Assembly: GCF_001618865.1 (NCBI RefSeq)
Contig: NZ_CP015136.1
Span: 1,895,001-1,959,000, forward strand
DNA: 64,000 nt
Origin: Luteitalea pratensis
GTDB lineage: Bacteria > Acidobacteriota > Vicinamibacteria > Vicinamibacterales > Vicinamibacteraceae
Reading direction: 5' to 3'
This document shows, piece after piece, positions 45,235 to 53,564 of this stretch. The notes beneath the pieces are model-generated. The model worked only from the letters and a program-made list of their open reading frames with translations. It had not been told where the DNA came from and ran no database searches. How positions within the stretch are numbered: position 1 is the first letter of the stretch; each line of letters starts with the position of its first letter. A program made the position numbers and the translations under genes.

Positions 45235-47639
45235 CGCCCGCCCTCCAGCAGGAATGTCAGCCGGCCGCGCTCGCGCACGCTCGGATCGTTGTCGAGGCGC
45301 GCGATCTCGAGCCGGTGCATGCCGATGAAGCCGCGGTCGATCTCCCCGCGCGAGGACTCGCCCTGCCGCTGGAAGCGCACGACATCGAGAACGGAGCCGA
45401 CACCAGGCACGTCGAGCGCCGTGGCGATCAGCTGGCTGAGCACCACCGGCTGGCCGAACGTGTAGCGATCCGGGTGGAAGAAGCCGACGGTGCCGTCGGC
45501 GCGCGTGCCCGCGCCAAACGCGGCGTCGAGGGCCTGCTGCACGGCGCCGCGATGGGCCTGCTGGTTCACGCAGAGCCGCAGCGCGATGTCGAGCGGCACG
45601 AACCGCGGCGCGTCGATTTCGAGATCGCCGCCCGCCATGCGGAAGCGCTCGAGGAAGGCGCGTATCTCGATCTCGAAGGGCGTGTCGACGGGGCGTCCGC
45701 CGCGTCGATCGATGGTGACGAACATCGTGTGCCAGCTGCCCGTCCAGCGGCGGGTGGCGGCGGCGCGCTGCACGTCGGGATGCCGCTGCGCCGCCTCGGC
45801 GTAGTCGGCCTCGGTGACCGCGCGTTCCTGCGTCCGGAAGGCCTGCGGCGCGTGGAGACGGGCCTGGCGCACCGGCTCGGGCTCGACGCCGCCGCGCGCA
45901 GCGATCGGGTTACGCACGGTCACGCCTGGCACGCGCGGCACCAGCGCGCACAGCGCCTCGGCGCCGACGTTGCCCGCCACGCCGTTGCCCTCGCGATGAC
46001 GTACACGGAACGTGGTGCCGGCCGCCGGACGACGGCCGAGGACGCCGTCGCCGAACCGCAGCCGGGCCGGCCCGCCGTCCTCGGTCTCGACGACGAACTC
46101 GGGTGCAAAGCGTGAGCTGGTCAGGAGATCGCGGCGTGGCAACCACGTCTCGCCCTCGCCACGCAACGTGACTACGGGACGCGTCTCGCGCGGATCGATG
46201 TTGGTGGCCTCAGCGGCCGGGCGCTCGCGCGCGGCCAGCGCGTCGAAGGCCGCCGCCTGCGTGAGCGCCGGCGAGTCGAGCGCCGGCCGGTAGCGTCCGT
46301 CGGCCGGCACCCGCGCTGGCACCAGTCCACCGGCCGCGTCGTCGTCGAGGATCGTCAGGCCATGGTCGGCCAGCGCCACGTTGGCTCGCGCGATCGTCGA
46401 CGCCACGGTCCCGCCCGCGCCATCGTCGAATTCGGCCAGGCACAGCGGGAACGGCAGTGCGTCCCGCTCGTGCCAGCGGACCTCCAGCACCGGGGTGCGC
46501 AGCGCGGGATCCTCGAGGTCGCGGGGGGCGGCAATCAGCCGGACCACGTGCCGTCGCGCCGGATCCGCGTCCTCGGGGCGGCCAGTGATGGGCCCGCGCA
46601 CCTCTTCCAACACCAGCACGTCACCGCGCGACAGTCCGAGAGAGGCGGTGCTTCCGGCGAGCGTGGCCGTCGTGGTGCCCGCGCGCAGCGTGCAGCGCTC
46701 CTCGCCCCACGTGTGGAAGCGGATCGCGTTACGCGACACCGTCAGTGCCGTCACCTCGTGCAGGGTCTCGAACGACACGTCACCTGCGGCCTCGCCGGTC
46801 CTTGGCTCGTCGGTCACGCGGGTGCCCACGGGCAGCGCAGGAGCGGCGCTGGTGCCGCGGTCGACGTCGGTCCCGAAGACCAGCCACGCGCGTGCATTGG
46901 CGCCGTCGTGCAGGTGGTAGTCGACGAGCCGTCCGTGCCGGCGCACCGACGTCCGGCGGCGTGCGGTGCCGAGATACGCTTCGGTGGCGACCGCGTCCTG
47001 GTAGTAACTGAGCTGGTCGCCGGTGTACGCAAGCAGCTCCACGAGCGCGATGCCCATGTCTGCAGGACTGCGATCGCGCCAGTCGGGCAGGGTGGTGGCG
47101 AGGCGATCGAGCAGCAGTCGCCGGAAGCTCGCATAGTCCTTCGCGAGGTAGTCCAGGTGCGGCGCAGAACCCTGCTCGGGCGGACACTCGACACGTGTGA
47201 CGCAGTCGGTGTCGGCGGCGCAGTGCACCTTGAACGAGAACGTCACGTGCGACAGGACGGGATCGAATCCTGGCGGCGGCACGTCGTCGAGCAGCGAGGC
47301 GATCAGTCGCAGCGCATACGGCGAGAAGTCGCCGGCGCGATCGACACGCAGCGTCACGACCGGCCCTGTGGTCGCGACGACGGCCTGGATCGTGATGCCG
47401 CTGATCCGCACGCCGCCCTCGACGGCGAAGTTCGAGGCCGCGAGCGGGTCGCCGGCCGGAACGCCCCCGCGCTGGCCAGGCAGGGGATGCACGAAGTGCA
47501 CGTGCAGCACGCGCTGGTCCGCCGCATCGATCTCCAGGAAATCGATGCCGTTCAGGAACGGCTTGTCGGCGTCGTCTCGCGCCTCACGCACGAGCATGCG
47601 CCGGCGGGATGTGCCACAGGCGAAGCGTTCGTGCGGCAT
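45231..47639 (-). CDS. eCIS putative baseplate assembly protein, gpJ-like (first)
   Basis: An 802-residue protein from ATG 47637-47639; the frame is open further upstream, but that part is an antisense shadow of gp25. LDYLAKDYASFRRLLLDRLATTLPDWRDRSPADMGIALVELLAYTGDQLSYYQDAVATEAYL is the family hallmark. The C-terminal gpJ core reads RFGDGVLGRRPAAGTTFRVRHREGNGVAGNVG, then LSQLIATALDVPGVGSVLDVV. Two successive gpJ-like genes are usual in eCIS (Pvc11/Pvc12 type). One base separates it from gp25. Confidence 0.9.
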   Translation of the reverse strand: MPHERFACGTSRRRMLVREARDDADKPFLNGIDFLEIDAADQRVLHVHFVHPLPGQRGGVPAGDPLAASNFAVEGGVRISGITIQAVVATTGPVVTLRVDRAGDFSPYALRLIASLLDDVPPPGFDPVLSHVTFSFKVHCAADTDCVTRVECPPEQGSAPHLDYLAKDYASFRRLLLDRLATTLPDWRDRSPADMGIALVELLAYTGDQLSYYQDAVATEAYLGTARRRTSVRRHGRLVDYHLHDGANARAWLVFGTDVDRGTSAAPALPVGTRVTDEPRTGEAAGDVSFETLHEVTALTVSRNAIRFHTWGEERCTLRAGTTTATLAGSTASLGLSRGDVLVLEEVRGPITGRPEDADPARRHVVRLIAAPRDLEDPALRTPVLEVRWHERDALPFPLCLAEFDDGAGGTVASTIARANVALADHGLTILDDDAAGGLVPARVPADGRYRPALDSPALTQAAAFDALAARERPAAEATNIDPRETRPVVTLRGEGETWLPRRDLLTSSRFAPEFVVETEDGGPARLRFGDGVLGRRPAAGTTFRVRHREGNGVAGNVGAEALCALVPRVPGVTVRNPIAARGGVEPEPVRQARLHAPQAFRTQERAVTEADYAEAAQRHPDVQRAAATRRWTGSWHTMFVTIDRRGGRPVDTPFEIEIRAFLERFRMAGGDLEIDAPRFVPLDIALRLCVNQQAHRGAVQQALDAAFGAGTRADGTVGFFHPDRYTFGQPVVLSQLIATALDVPGVGSVLDVVRFQRQGESSRGEIDRGFIGMHRLEIARLDNDPSVRERGRLTFLLEGGR

Positions 47640-47640
47640 C

Positions 47641-47997
47641 CTAGGCTCCCGACTCGAACCGCTGCACCTGCAACTCGCCGGTGCGGCGTAGGACGTACGT
47701 GATTTCGACCTGCAACGAGGCGTCCACGGCATCCACCTGCACCCGCTCGACGTCGATGACCTCGGCCAGGTACTGCTGCAGCGCGCCCTGCACGAGGAAC
47801 TGCACCGCCGCGGCGAGCTCCGGGCTGTTGGGCGCGAACACCAGTTGCTGTAAGCCGCTGCCGAAGCCGGGCCTGTTCACGCGCTCGCCGGGGCGCGTGA
47901 AGATCAGCTGCTCGATGAGGTCGCGCACGTGATCGGCGTCGGTCGTCTGGGCCGTCCGGCGCCTGCTGTCCACGTGGAACGGGAAGTCGATATGCAT
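47641..47997 (-). CDS. eCIS gp25-like baseplate wedge protein
   Basis: 118 residues of the T4 gp25 / Pvc9 / TssE family. HVRDLIEQLIFTRPGERVNRPGFGSGLQQLVFAPNSPELAAAVQFLVQGALQQYLAEVIDVERVQV matches the compact fold, including the EPR-like TRPGERVNRPGFGSGL core that caps the sheath-tube junction. It nucleates sheath assembly. It is followed by PAAR upstream (12-base gap) and gpJ downstream. Confidence 0.93.
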   Translation of the reverse strand: MHIDFPFHVDSRRRTAQTTDADHVRDLIEQLIFTRPGERVNRPGFGSGLQQLVFAPNSPELAAAVQFLVQGALQQYLAEVIDVERVQVDAVDASLQVEITYVLRRTGELQVQRFESGA

Positions 47998-48009
47998 GGC
48001 CAGTCCTGC

Positions 48010-48330
48010 TCACATGCCCGTGACGCGTGTCTGTGTCTGCACCACGCTCAGCGGCGTGCCGTTGGGCACGCACACGGCCTGGCTGTCGAAGAGGAGGACG
48101 GGTTGGCCGGCTGCCAGCACCCTGGTCGCGCCCATCATCCACTGCGCCGTTACGCAGGGCGACGGCACGACTCCCGCCACGAATGGGCAGCCGGCGACCA
48201 CATGCGGCGCCGCCATCGTGACGATCGGCATGCCGCTCACGAGCACGCGCGGGTTTGGCGCCGTGGCCTGCGCCTGGCCGCCGTGCGCGCATAGCACGGT
48301 CGCGCCCGCGTGGAGGAGGAAGCCCGGCAT
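48010..48330 (-). CDS. eCIS PAAR-like spike tip protein (DUF4280-type)
   Basis: 106 residues: MPGFLLHAGATVLCAHGGQAQATAP, VSGMPIVTMAAPHVVAGCPFVAGVVPSPCVTAQWMMGATRVLAAGQPVLL. Regularly spaced Cys/His (CAHGG, GCPF, SPCVTAQW) and a beta-rich Gly/Pro pattern match DUF4280/PAAR-like tips that cap the trimeric spike and bind a metal. Its ATG overlaps the stop of the spike gene by one base. Confidence 0.87.
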   Translation of the reverse strand: MPGFLLHAGATVLCAHGGQAQATAPNPRVLVSGMPIVTMAAPHVVAGCPFVAGVVPSPCVTAQWMMGATRVLAAGQPVLLFDSQAVCVPNGTPLSVVQTQTRVTGM

Positions 48331-48842
48331 CAGGTCACCACCAATGCGCCGTTGTTGACGGTGACCGTCGGGCCGGTCATCACCAGGCTCGCGCCCTTGC
48401 CGTTCTGGATGTAGATGCCCGTGTCGTTGACGATGATCGTGGCGCCCGTCGTGCTCTTCAGCATGATTCCGCCGGTCGGCCCCGGCAGGTCGCTGATGAC
48501 GAGACTGTTCTGTGCCGTGGACTGCAGCACGATGTTCGGGCTCGCCGGGTTGCCGGCGAGCGCGAGCGCGGGCACCTCGGCGGCCGTGCCGTAGTAGCAG
48601 CCGGTCCACACCGGGTAGTCGGGATCGCCCTGCTCGAACTCGACCCACACACCGGAGCCGACCTGCGGGATGAAGTACGCGCCCATCTGCTTGCCGGCGA
48701 TCGGAAAACACGGCATCGCCCAGGTCGAGGGAATGAGGCTCGACACGTCTGGCAAGATCACCTGGAGCCGTCCGAGTTGCATCGGATCGACATTGTTGAC
48801 GACCGTACCGCGGTACTTGCCGTAGAAGCCTTGCGCGCTCAT
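48330..48842 (-). CDS. eCIS spike OB-fold protein (gp5/VgrG/gpV-like)
   Basis: 170 residues: YRGTVVNNVDPMQLGRLQVILPDV then MPCFPIAGKQMGAYFIPQVGSGVWVEFEQGDPDYPVWTGCYYG is the OB domain of gp5/VgrG-type spikes. A repetitive strand-turn tail follows (IVLQSTAQNSLVISDLPGPTGGIMLKSTTGATIIVNDTGIYIQNG), the triple beta-helix needle. It trimerises with the hub and carries the PAAR-like tip. Confidence 0.92.
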   Translation of the reverse strand: MSAQGFYGKYRGTVVNNVDPMQLGRLQVILPDVSSLIPSTWAMPCFPIAGKQMGAYFIPQVGSGVWVEFEQGDPDYPVWTGCYYGTAAEVPALALAGNPASPNIVLQSTAQNSLVISDLPGPTGGIMLKSTTGATIIVNDTGIYIQNGKGASLVMTGPTVTVNNGALVVT

Positions 48843-48873
48843 GCCGGGTGTCTCGTGGTGTTGTGCATCCCGA

Positions 48874-50007
48874 TCACACCGGCACCGCCGGCAGCGTCGA
48901 GACGAGGCCGTTGCGTGCGAGCGCGAACTCCTGCTTGTACTCGCCGCGCTTGATCCGGTGCGTGACGCGCTGCACGAAATGGAGACCGTCGAAAGCGATT
49001 CCCGCCCCGCGCACGCCGACGAGCCGCCGCGCCTGTAGCGGCCGCCCGTAGCGCAACACGTCGAGCGTTCCAAGGCCGTTCACGCCGTCTGCCGTGCCCG
49101 CGGCGCGCGCCATCGCATGGAGCACGGCCTGGATGGGCGACCGCTTCGCGCTGTCCTTCACGTACTCGATGCGCTTGGCGAGCAATGGCACGACGCCGAG
49201 CAGCGGGTTCAGCGGGTTGATGTCGGGCAGCGGAATGGGAATCGGGATCTTGCTCATCAGCTCCTGGATGACTGTCACCGGCATCGTCTTCTCCTCGGTG
49301 TCGAGGCTGAACGACAGCGATTCCACGTTCGTGTGGGCGTCCATGTTGGTGCTGAGGGCGGGTTGCGGCACGCCCAGTTTGATCTCGGGACCGAAGTACG
49401 CCGTCGTCATGCCTGGTACGGGTCCGGGCTCGAGGTAGAAGACGTAGCCGACCTCCTCGGCAAGCGTGTTGACGTATTCGAGGTCGGTGCCCTTCTGCGA
49501 CGGGATCCTCTCGGTGGGCAGCGGCGCCTCGAACAGCACCGTCGGGATGATGCGTGGCACCACGCCGAACATGGCGTACTTGGCGAGAATCACCGCCACG
49601 CGCGCCTCGATCGGCATCGCCGGGAACGGCGTGCCGCTGAAGTCGATGAGGCCCATCACCGCTGTGAGGTCCACGCCCGTCACCGACAGCATGTCGTGCG
49701 AGGGATCGCTGCCCGGCGTGACCTCCTGCTTCGTGACGACGCCGTCCATGAGCACGTGCGGCGTGCCGTCGATGGTCGCGACAATGAGCGTCCGCAGGAT
49801 CGGCGGCAGCGCGCCGCCGGCCGCGAGGAAGATCGTGTGCAGTGGCGATCGCTTGCCGAGCACGAACTGCAGCCGGAAACCGCCTGGCTTGCGGCGCTCC
49901 GCCGTGTGGGTGACCTCGACGGAGGCGAGGTCGTCCAGTACCGCGCGTGGTAGCGGTATCGGCACGGCTGGCCCGACCATCACGGTGAGCGTCCAGCGGC
50001 TACTCAT
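48874..50007 (-). CDS. eCIS hub protein (phage late control gene D-like)
   Basis: 377 residues from ATG 50005-50007: WTLTVMVGPAVPIPLPRAVLDDLASVEVTHTAERRKPGGFRLQFVLG, then DMLSVTGVDLTAVMGLIDFSG, VAVILAKYAMFGVVPRIIPT and KGTDLEYVNTLAEEVGYVFYLEPG. These are the two hub-barrel domains of gpD/VgrG-type proteins. GIAFDGLHFVQRVTHRIKRGEYKQEFALARNGLVS is the final beta unit. It connects the tube-adaptor to the spike. In many eCIS, hub and OB domain are a single Pvc8 protein; here they are two genes separated by 31 bases. Confidence 0.88.
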   Translation of the reverse strand: MSSRWTLTVMVGPAVPIPLPRAVLDDLASVEVTHTAERRKPGGFRLQFVLGKRSPLHTIFLAAGGALPPILRTLIVATIDGTPHVLMDGVVTKQEVTPGSDPSHDMLSVTGVDLTAVMGLIDFSGTPFPAMPIEARVAVILAKYAMFGVVPRIIPTVLFEAPLPTERIPSQKGTDLEYVNTLAEEVGYVFYLEPGPVPGMTTAYFGPEIKLGVPQPALSTNMDAHTNVESLSFSLDTEEKTMPVTVIQELMSKIPIPIPLPDINPLNPLLGVVPLLAKRIEYVKDSAKRSPIQAVLHAMARAAGTADGVNGLGTLDVLRYGRPLQARRLVGVRGAGIAFDGLHFVQRVTHRIKRGEYKQEFALARNGLVSTLPAVPV

Positions 50008-50323
50008 GATCGGGTCCGCCCGGCATGCCTTCCGGCAGCGGAATCCGCACGCGCCGGCCGACGACCTCGGTGACTTCCGACGGCTGCAGCACGCCGTTGC
50101 CGTCGCACACGCGCCAGAACTGCTCGGGATCACCGATGTGCTGCGCCGCGATCGTGTCGACGCGATCCCCCTGTCCGACCACGTGCGTTCCCGCCGTCGC
50201 AAGCGATTCCGGCGCGGGCACGAAACGTCTGCGGAGATACACGACGGGTCTGCCGTCGCGTCCAGTCCACGTCGCCGTCTCGATGCGTGCGTAACGGCTC
50301 GAGGGTGGGAATTGGTCGGTCAT
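50000..50323 (-). CDS. eCIS LysM-domain baseplate protein
   Basis: 107 residues. GTHVVGQGDRVDTIAAQHIGDPEQFWRVCDGNGVLQPSEVTEVVGRRVRIPLP is a LysM-like module as found in the Pvc7/gp53-like tail proteins. There it serves in baseplate attachment rather than peptidoglycan binding. The N-terminal part (YARIETATWTGRDGRPVVYLRRRF) is the usual strand pair that precedes it. Eight bases overlap with the hub gene. Confidence 0.87.
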   Translation of the reverse strand: MTDQFPPSSRYARIETATWTGRDGRPVVYLRRRFVPAPESLATAGTHVVGQGDRVDTIAAQHIGDPEQFWRVCDGNGVLQPSEVTEVVGRRVRIPLPEGMPGGPDHE

Positions 50324-50970
50324 GGCAACCCCGTGAGTCCGAGCGTGCCGAGCGTGCCCCCGCGGCTGCGGGCGGCCATGCGCTCCTTGCCCTGCAGGTA
50401 GGCCATGAACAGCGTGCCGCCGCGCTGGTTGAACCCGAGGTCGTCCACGCTCAGCACGCGCATGCCGAGGGTCAGGCGGGCGCGAATCGGGTTCAACTGC
50501 GCGTCGAAGGCCTCCTCGGTGACGCTGAATTCGGTAATCCGCACCGGCACGATGCGGTGCTGGCTCCAGATGAAGAGCGTGAGCGGGGCCAGCATCGGCG
50601 CGATCTCGAGCGTCCCGCTCGAGGCCAGCGCATCGACCGCGATCAGTTGCGCGGCCGTCGGATAGACCACCGACTCCAGTGCCGCAATCTGCGGATGCAG
50701 GCCGGCCTGCAGCGTCGGCTCGTCGCCGGACTCCAGCAGGTCGGTCGCATCGAGTTCCGCCTCGAGCTTCACCGTCTCGATTGGCGGGCCCTTGAGCCGT
50801 GTCGCCTCGCTCCGGTTGACCGATTCGGTGCCCATGCTGACGGCCTGCAGGGTCCGCGTGATCGAGTCGGGGTTGTACTGCAGCGCGACGATGCGCTGGA
50901 TCGCGCCAGAGGTGGGGTCCACGAGCACGACGCCACCCTTCAACAGCCGTGGGGAACGCGGGAAACTCAC
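50320..50970 (-). CDS. eCIS tube-adaptor protein (CIS tube protein, Pvc7-like N-terminal part)
   Basis: 216 residues, start GTG 50968-50970 with a perfect AGGAGG site 4-5 bases upstream. LKGGVVLVDPTSGAIQRIVALQYNPDSITRTLQAVSMG is the signature of the contractile-injection tube/adaptor family. ITEFSVTEEAFDAQLNPIRARLTLGMRVLS is its conserved core, and AYLQGKERMA its terminal helix. It forms the hexameric layer joining the inner tube to the hub. In Pvc7 this domain is fused to LysM; here LysM is the next gene, overlapping by 4 bases. Confidence 0.9.
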   Translation of the reverse strand: MSFPRSPRLLKGGVVLVDPTSGAIQRIVALQYNPDSITRTLQAVSMGTESVNRSEATRLKGPPIETVKLEAELDATDLLESGDEPTLQAGLHPQIAALESVVYPTAAQLIAVDALASSGTLEIAPMLAPLTLFIWSQHRIVPVRITEFSVTEEAFDAQLNPIRARLTLGMRVLSVDDLGFNQRGGTLFMAYLQGKERMAARSRGGTLGTLGLTGLP

Positions 50971-51482
50971 AGTCCCTCCTTCGCCTGCGTCGACGCGAGC
51001 GGGCGCCGGGTCGTCGCGAACGAGACGCGCAGTCGAGCCTCGTACTCGTCCACGGCACACGCCACGAAGCCCAGGACATGGCGCACGCGCTCGTCGTCGA
51101 CCACGAATGCGAGTCCCCGCGCGGCGTAAATCCATTCACCAGACGGCAGGTGTTGCAGGCCATACGTCACGTCGAGCCGCCGTTCCGGTTCACCGAGCGA
51201 GTCGGGAACCGAGAAAGCGGCGCCTTCGCTATCCAGCGCCACATCGACGAGCACGACGCGTCCATCGCGCAACCAGGCGCGAGCGCCAGTGGCAGATGGC
51301 GGCGTCGCCAGCGGCACGACGTCGGCCGGCTCGAAGGTCGCCCCGAGCATGGCCGCGGCAGGTGTGTCCGTGTCCGCAGCGTCGCCAGACCGCAGGGGCG
51401 GCAGGCCACGCCAGTCCGCGAGGTCGAGCGCCGCGAGGCGCGCGAGCACGTAGCCGAGGGACGTGCCGGGTTCGCTGCTCAT
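50967..51482 (-). CDS. eCIS-associated protein of unknown function (171 aa)
   Basis: A beta-rich 171-residue protein. The N-terminal part is low in motif content; the C-terminal part reads RLDVTYGLQHLPSGEWIYAARGLAFVVDDERVRHVLGFVACAVDEYEARLRVSFATT. I do not recognise a family. It sits between the putative cargo genes and the tube-adaptor and overlaps both (4 bases each), so it is probably a structural or assembly factor. ATG 51480-51482 is used; the longer open frame upstream is antisense shadow. Confidence 0.75.
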   Translation of the reverse strand: MSSEPGTSLGYVLARLAALDLADWRGLPPLRSGDAADTDTPAAAMLGATFEPADVVPLATPPSATGARAWLRDGRVVLVDVALDSEGAAFSVPDSLGEPERRLDVTYGLQHLPSGEWIYAARGLAFVVDDERVRHVLGFVACAVDEYEARLRVSFATTRRPLASTQAKEGL

Positions 51483-53560
51483 GCGCCAATCCCCCCGATC
51501 TCGCCCTTGAAGTACGCGAGCACGACGTTGCGGAACCCGACGATGTTCACGAGTCGTACGGCTTCGGTGTACGAGGGGTACCGGCGGCGATAGGCGTGCT
51601 TGACGGCGATGGGCGGCAGCTTGGCGAGATCCGGGCCCTCGACCTTCTCCCGCAGTGCGCTGTCGGTGGCACGCGGCACGATACTGGCCCACGCGATTTC
51701 GCTGAGGAAGGAGTCCACGCCCTCCATCAACGTGTTCTGCTCTGGCGACGATCCGCCGAACACGTTCGCGAAGCGCGCGTAATCGGGATGGACGAGCGTG
51801 TGCAGGTATTCGTGGATCAGCGTCTGGAACATGTCCCACATGAAATCCTGGTCCGCGGCCGCGCCACCCTCGGGCTTGAACAGCTGGATGTTGACGTCGC
51901 GCGTCACGAAATTGGCCGACGCATCCCACGCCCGATCGATGTCGTTGAGGCGGCGCACCTGGTCCGCCGTCGTCGTGAACTCGGTCGCGATCGTCTCCTG
52001 GGCAATCGCCTCGTCGTTGAGCGGCCGGTTATGGCTGTCGAATCGTGGCGAGGCATAGTGGTGCCGGTTCAACGGCGCCACCCACTTCGAGTTGGTCTGC
52101 AGGAAATAGAACACCAGGGCGCGCGCGATTGCCTGGCGCGTGCTGAACGGGCCTCGCAACTCCCTGTCCATATCGGCCCAGAGGTCGTGCAGGTTGCCAC
52201 GCCGTCCGGGGCGATCCGCCTTCATCGCCGGGTGCAGGCTCCTGTTGTAGTAGCCGCCGTAGAAGCCGTCGGTCTCGTCCTTGCTCACCTTGGCCAGCGC
52301 TTCCATCTCGAGCAGCGTGTGCATCTTCGAGCTGTCGGCGTGATCGGCCGGCTGGCGGTCCTTCGCGGTGTTGTCCCAGTAGGCCGTGATCATGGCCGGC
52401 ATGAGGGCGCGCAACTTCTCCGTGTAGTCCTCCGTCTCGGTGGCATGCTTCGCGACAAACGCATGCGGCGCGCCGGTCGCCGTGTCCACCTTCGGGCGCA
52501 GCGCCTCCTTGGCCTTGACCTTCTGATCCGGCGTCAGCGTCTTCTTCTTGCTGGCGAGATCGGTCGAACTCTCGGTCAGGACGATGTCCTTGAACACCTC
52601 CTCCATGACCATGTCCATGCGATGCAGGCGTGCGACGAGTTGCCCGACTTCCGCCTTGATCGCGTCCTTCGCCTTCTGGTCGGGTGCCTTCTCATGGGCA
52701 TCGGTCCGCTCGTGCACGCGCCGCTGTAGCGTCGTGCGCGCGACCATGAGGTCACTGGATGCGCGTTCGCGCTCGACCGGTGAACGCCGTCCGAGCTCCG
52801 CAATGACTTCCGCGGCGAGGTACTGATCGGTGTCGAATTTTGCCAGCAGCGTCGCGGCGTCGTAGGGCGGCTGCGGGAGGTCGGTCGGCAATCGGCTGCC
52901 CGGCTCCGTGTTGCCCGTACGCAAGCCGTCCAGTCCGTCGTCGAATCGAAGCTCGATCCACGCAATGAGCTCCTTCTTCTCGGCCCCGTCGAAGTCGCCG
53001 AGCAGATCGTTGACGGGGATGTATCCGAAGATGATCCGCAGGTCACCCGGCTCACTGCGTTTCAGGATGTCGAGGATCGCGCGCTCGTCGTCGTCTGCCG
53101 TCGCGCCGTCCTGCAGCTCCTTGATGAGCAGCATTTTCTGCAGGCCGGTGAGCGAGAAGCCGGCGGTGTTCTTGTTCCAGCGATCGACGACGGCGCGCGC
53201 CTTGTTGTCGCTGTCGATGTCGCCCTCGATGTCGTGGCGCCTCGCCAGGCCGGCGAGGTACTTCGTCAGGTCGGCGTTCGAGAAGTTGGTGCCTGAGAAG
53301 AGCGTCGTGAAGAAGGTGCCGAGCGACTGCAGGAAACCGCCGCGCTTGAACTGCTGCTTCGGCAGCGGCCCGAGCGTGCCGGCGACGTCGGTGACGGGCA
53401 CGCCGCTCAGGTCGCGCGCGAAACCCGATCCGCCAGCCCGGGCCGGTGCCTCACGATCGGGCCCGGCCGGCCGGCGCTCCGCCCTCGACACGCCCGGCAG
53501 GAAGGGATGCTCGTGTTCGGCGACGTGGCCCCGCGGTTCGAAGGCGCGCTCCGGTGCCAT
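51479..53560 (-). CDS. Putative eCIS cargo with HEXXH metallopeptidase motif
   Basis: A 693-residue protein directly after the DUF4157 gene. The N-terminal 50 residues are Pro/Arg-rich and lead to GFARDLSGVPVTDVAG, which resembles the DFSxVxVH phrase at the front of eCIS-core proteins. Residues about 60-480 are mostly helical and charged. The C-terminal region has DFMWDMFQTLIHEYLHTLVH, a zinc-peptidase HExxH at 583-587, with candidate third ligands His591, Glu613 (TLMEGVDSF) or Glu621. Such proteins in this position are generally particle-loaded effectors; target and activity are unknown. No secretion signal is seen, as expected for cargo. Confidence 0.8.
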   Translation of the reverse strand: MAPERAFEPRGHVAEHEHPFLPGVSRAERRPAGPDREAPARAGGSGFARDLSGVPVTDVAGTLGPLPKQQFKRGGFLQSLGTFFTTLFSGTNFSNADLTKYLAGLARRHDIEGDIDSDNKARAVVDRWNKNTAGFSLTGLQKMLLIKELQDGATADDDERAILDILKRSEPGDLRIIFGYIPVNDLLGDFDGAEKKELIAWIELRFDDGLDGLRTGNTEPGSRLPTDLPQPPYDAATLLAKFDTDQYLAAEVIAELGRRSPVERERASSDLMVARTTLQRRVHERTDAHEKAPDQKAKDAIKAEVGQLVARLHRMDMVMEEVFKDIVLTESSTDLASKKKTLTPDQKVKAKEALRPKVDTATGAPHAFVAKHATETEDYTEKLRALMPAMITAYWDNTAKDRQPADHADSSKMHTLLEMEALAKVSKDETDGFYGGYYNRSLHPAMKADRPGRRGNLHDLWADMDRELRGPFSTRQAIARALVFYFLQTNSKWVAPLNRHHYASPRFDSHNRPLNDEAIAQETIATEFTTTADQVRRLNDIDRAWDASANFVTRDVNIQLFKPEGGAAADQDFMWDMFQTLIHEYLHTLVHPDYARFANVFGGSSPEQNTLMEGVDSFLSEIAWASIVPRATDSALREKVEGPDLAKLPPIAVKHAYRRRYPSYTEAVRLVNIVGFRNVVLAYFKGEIGGIGA

Positions 53561-53564
53561 GGTG

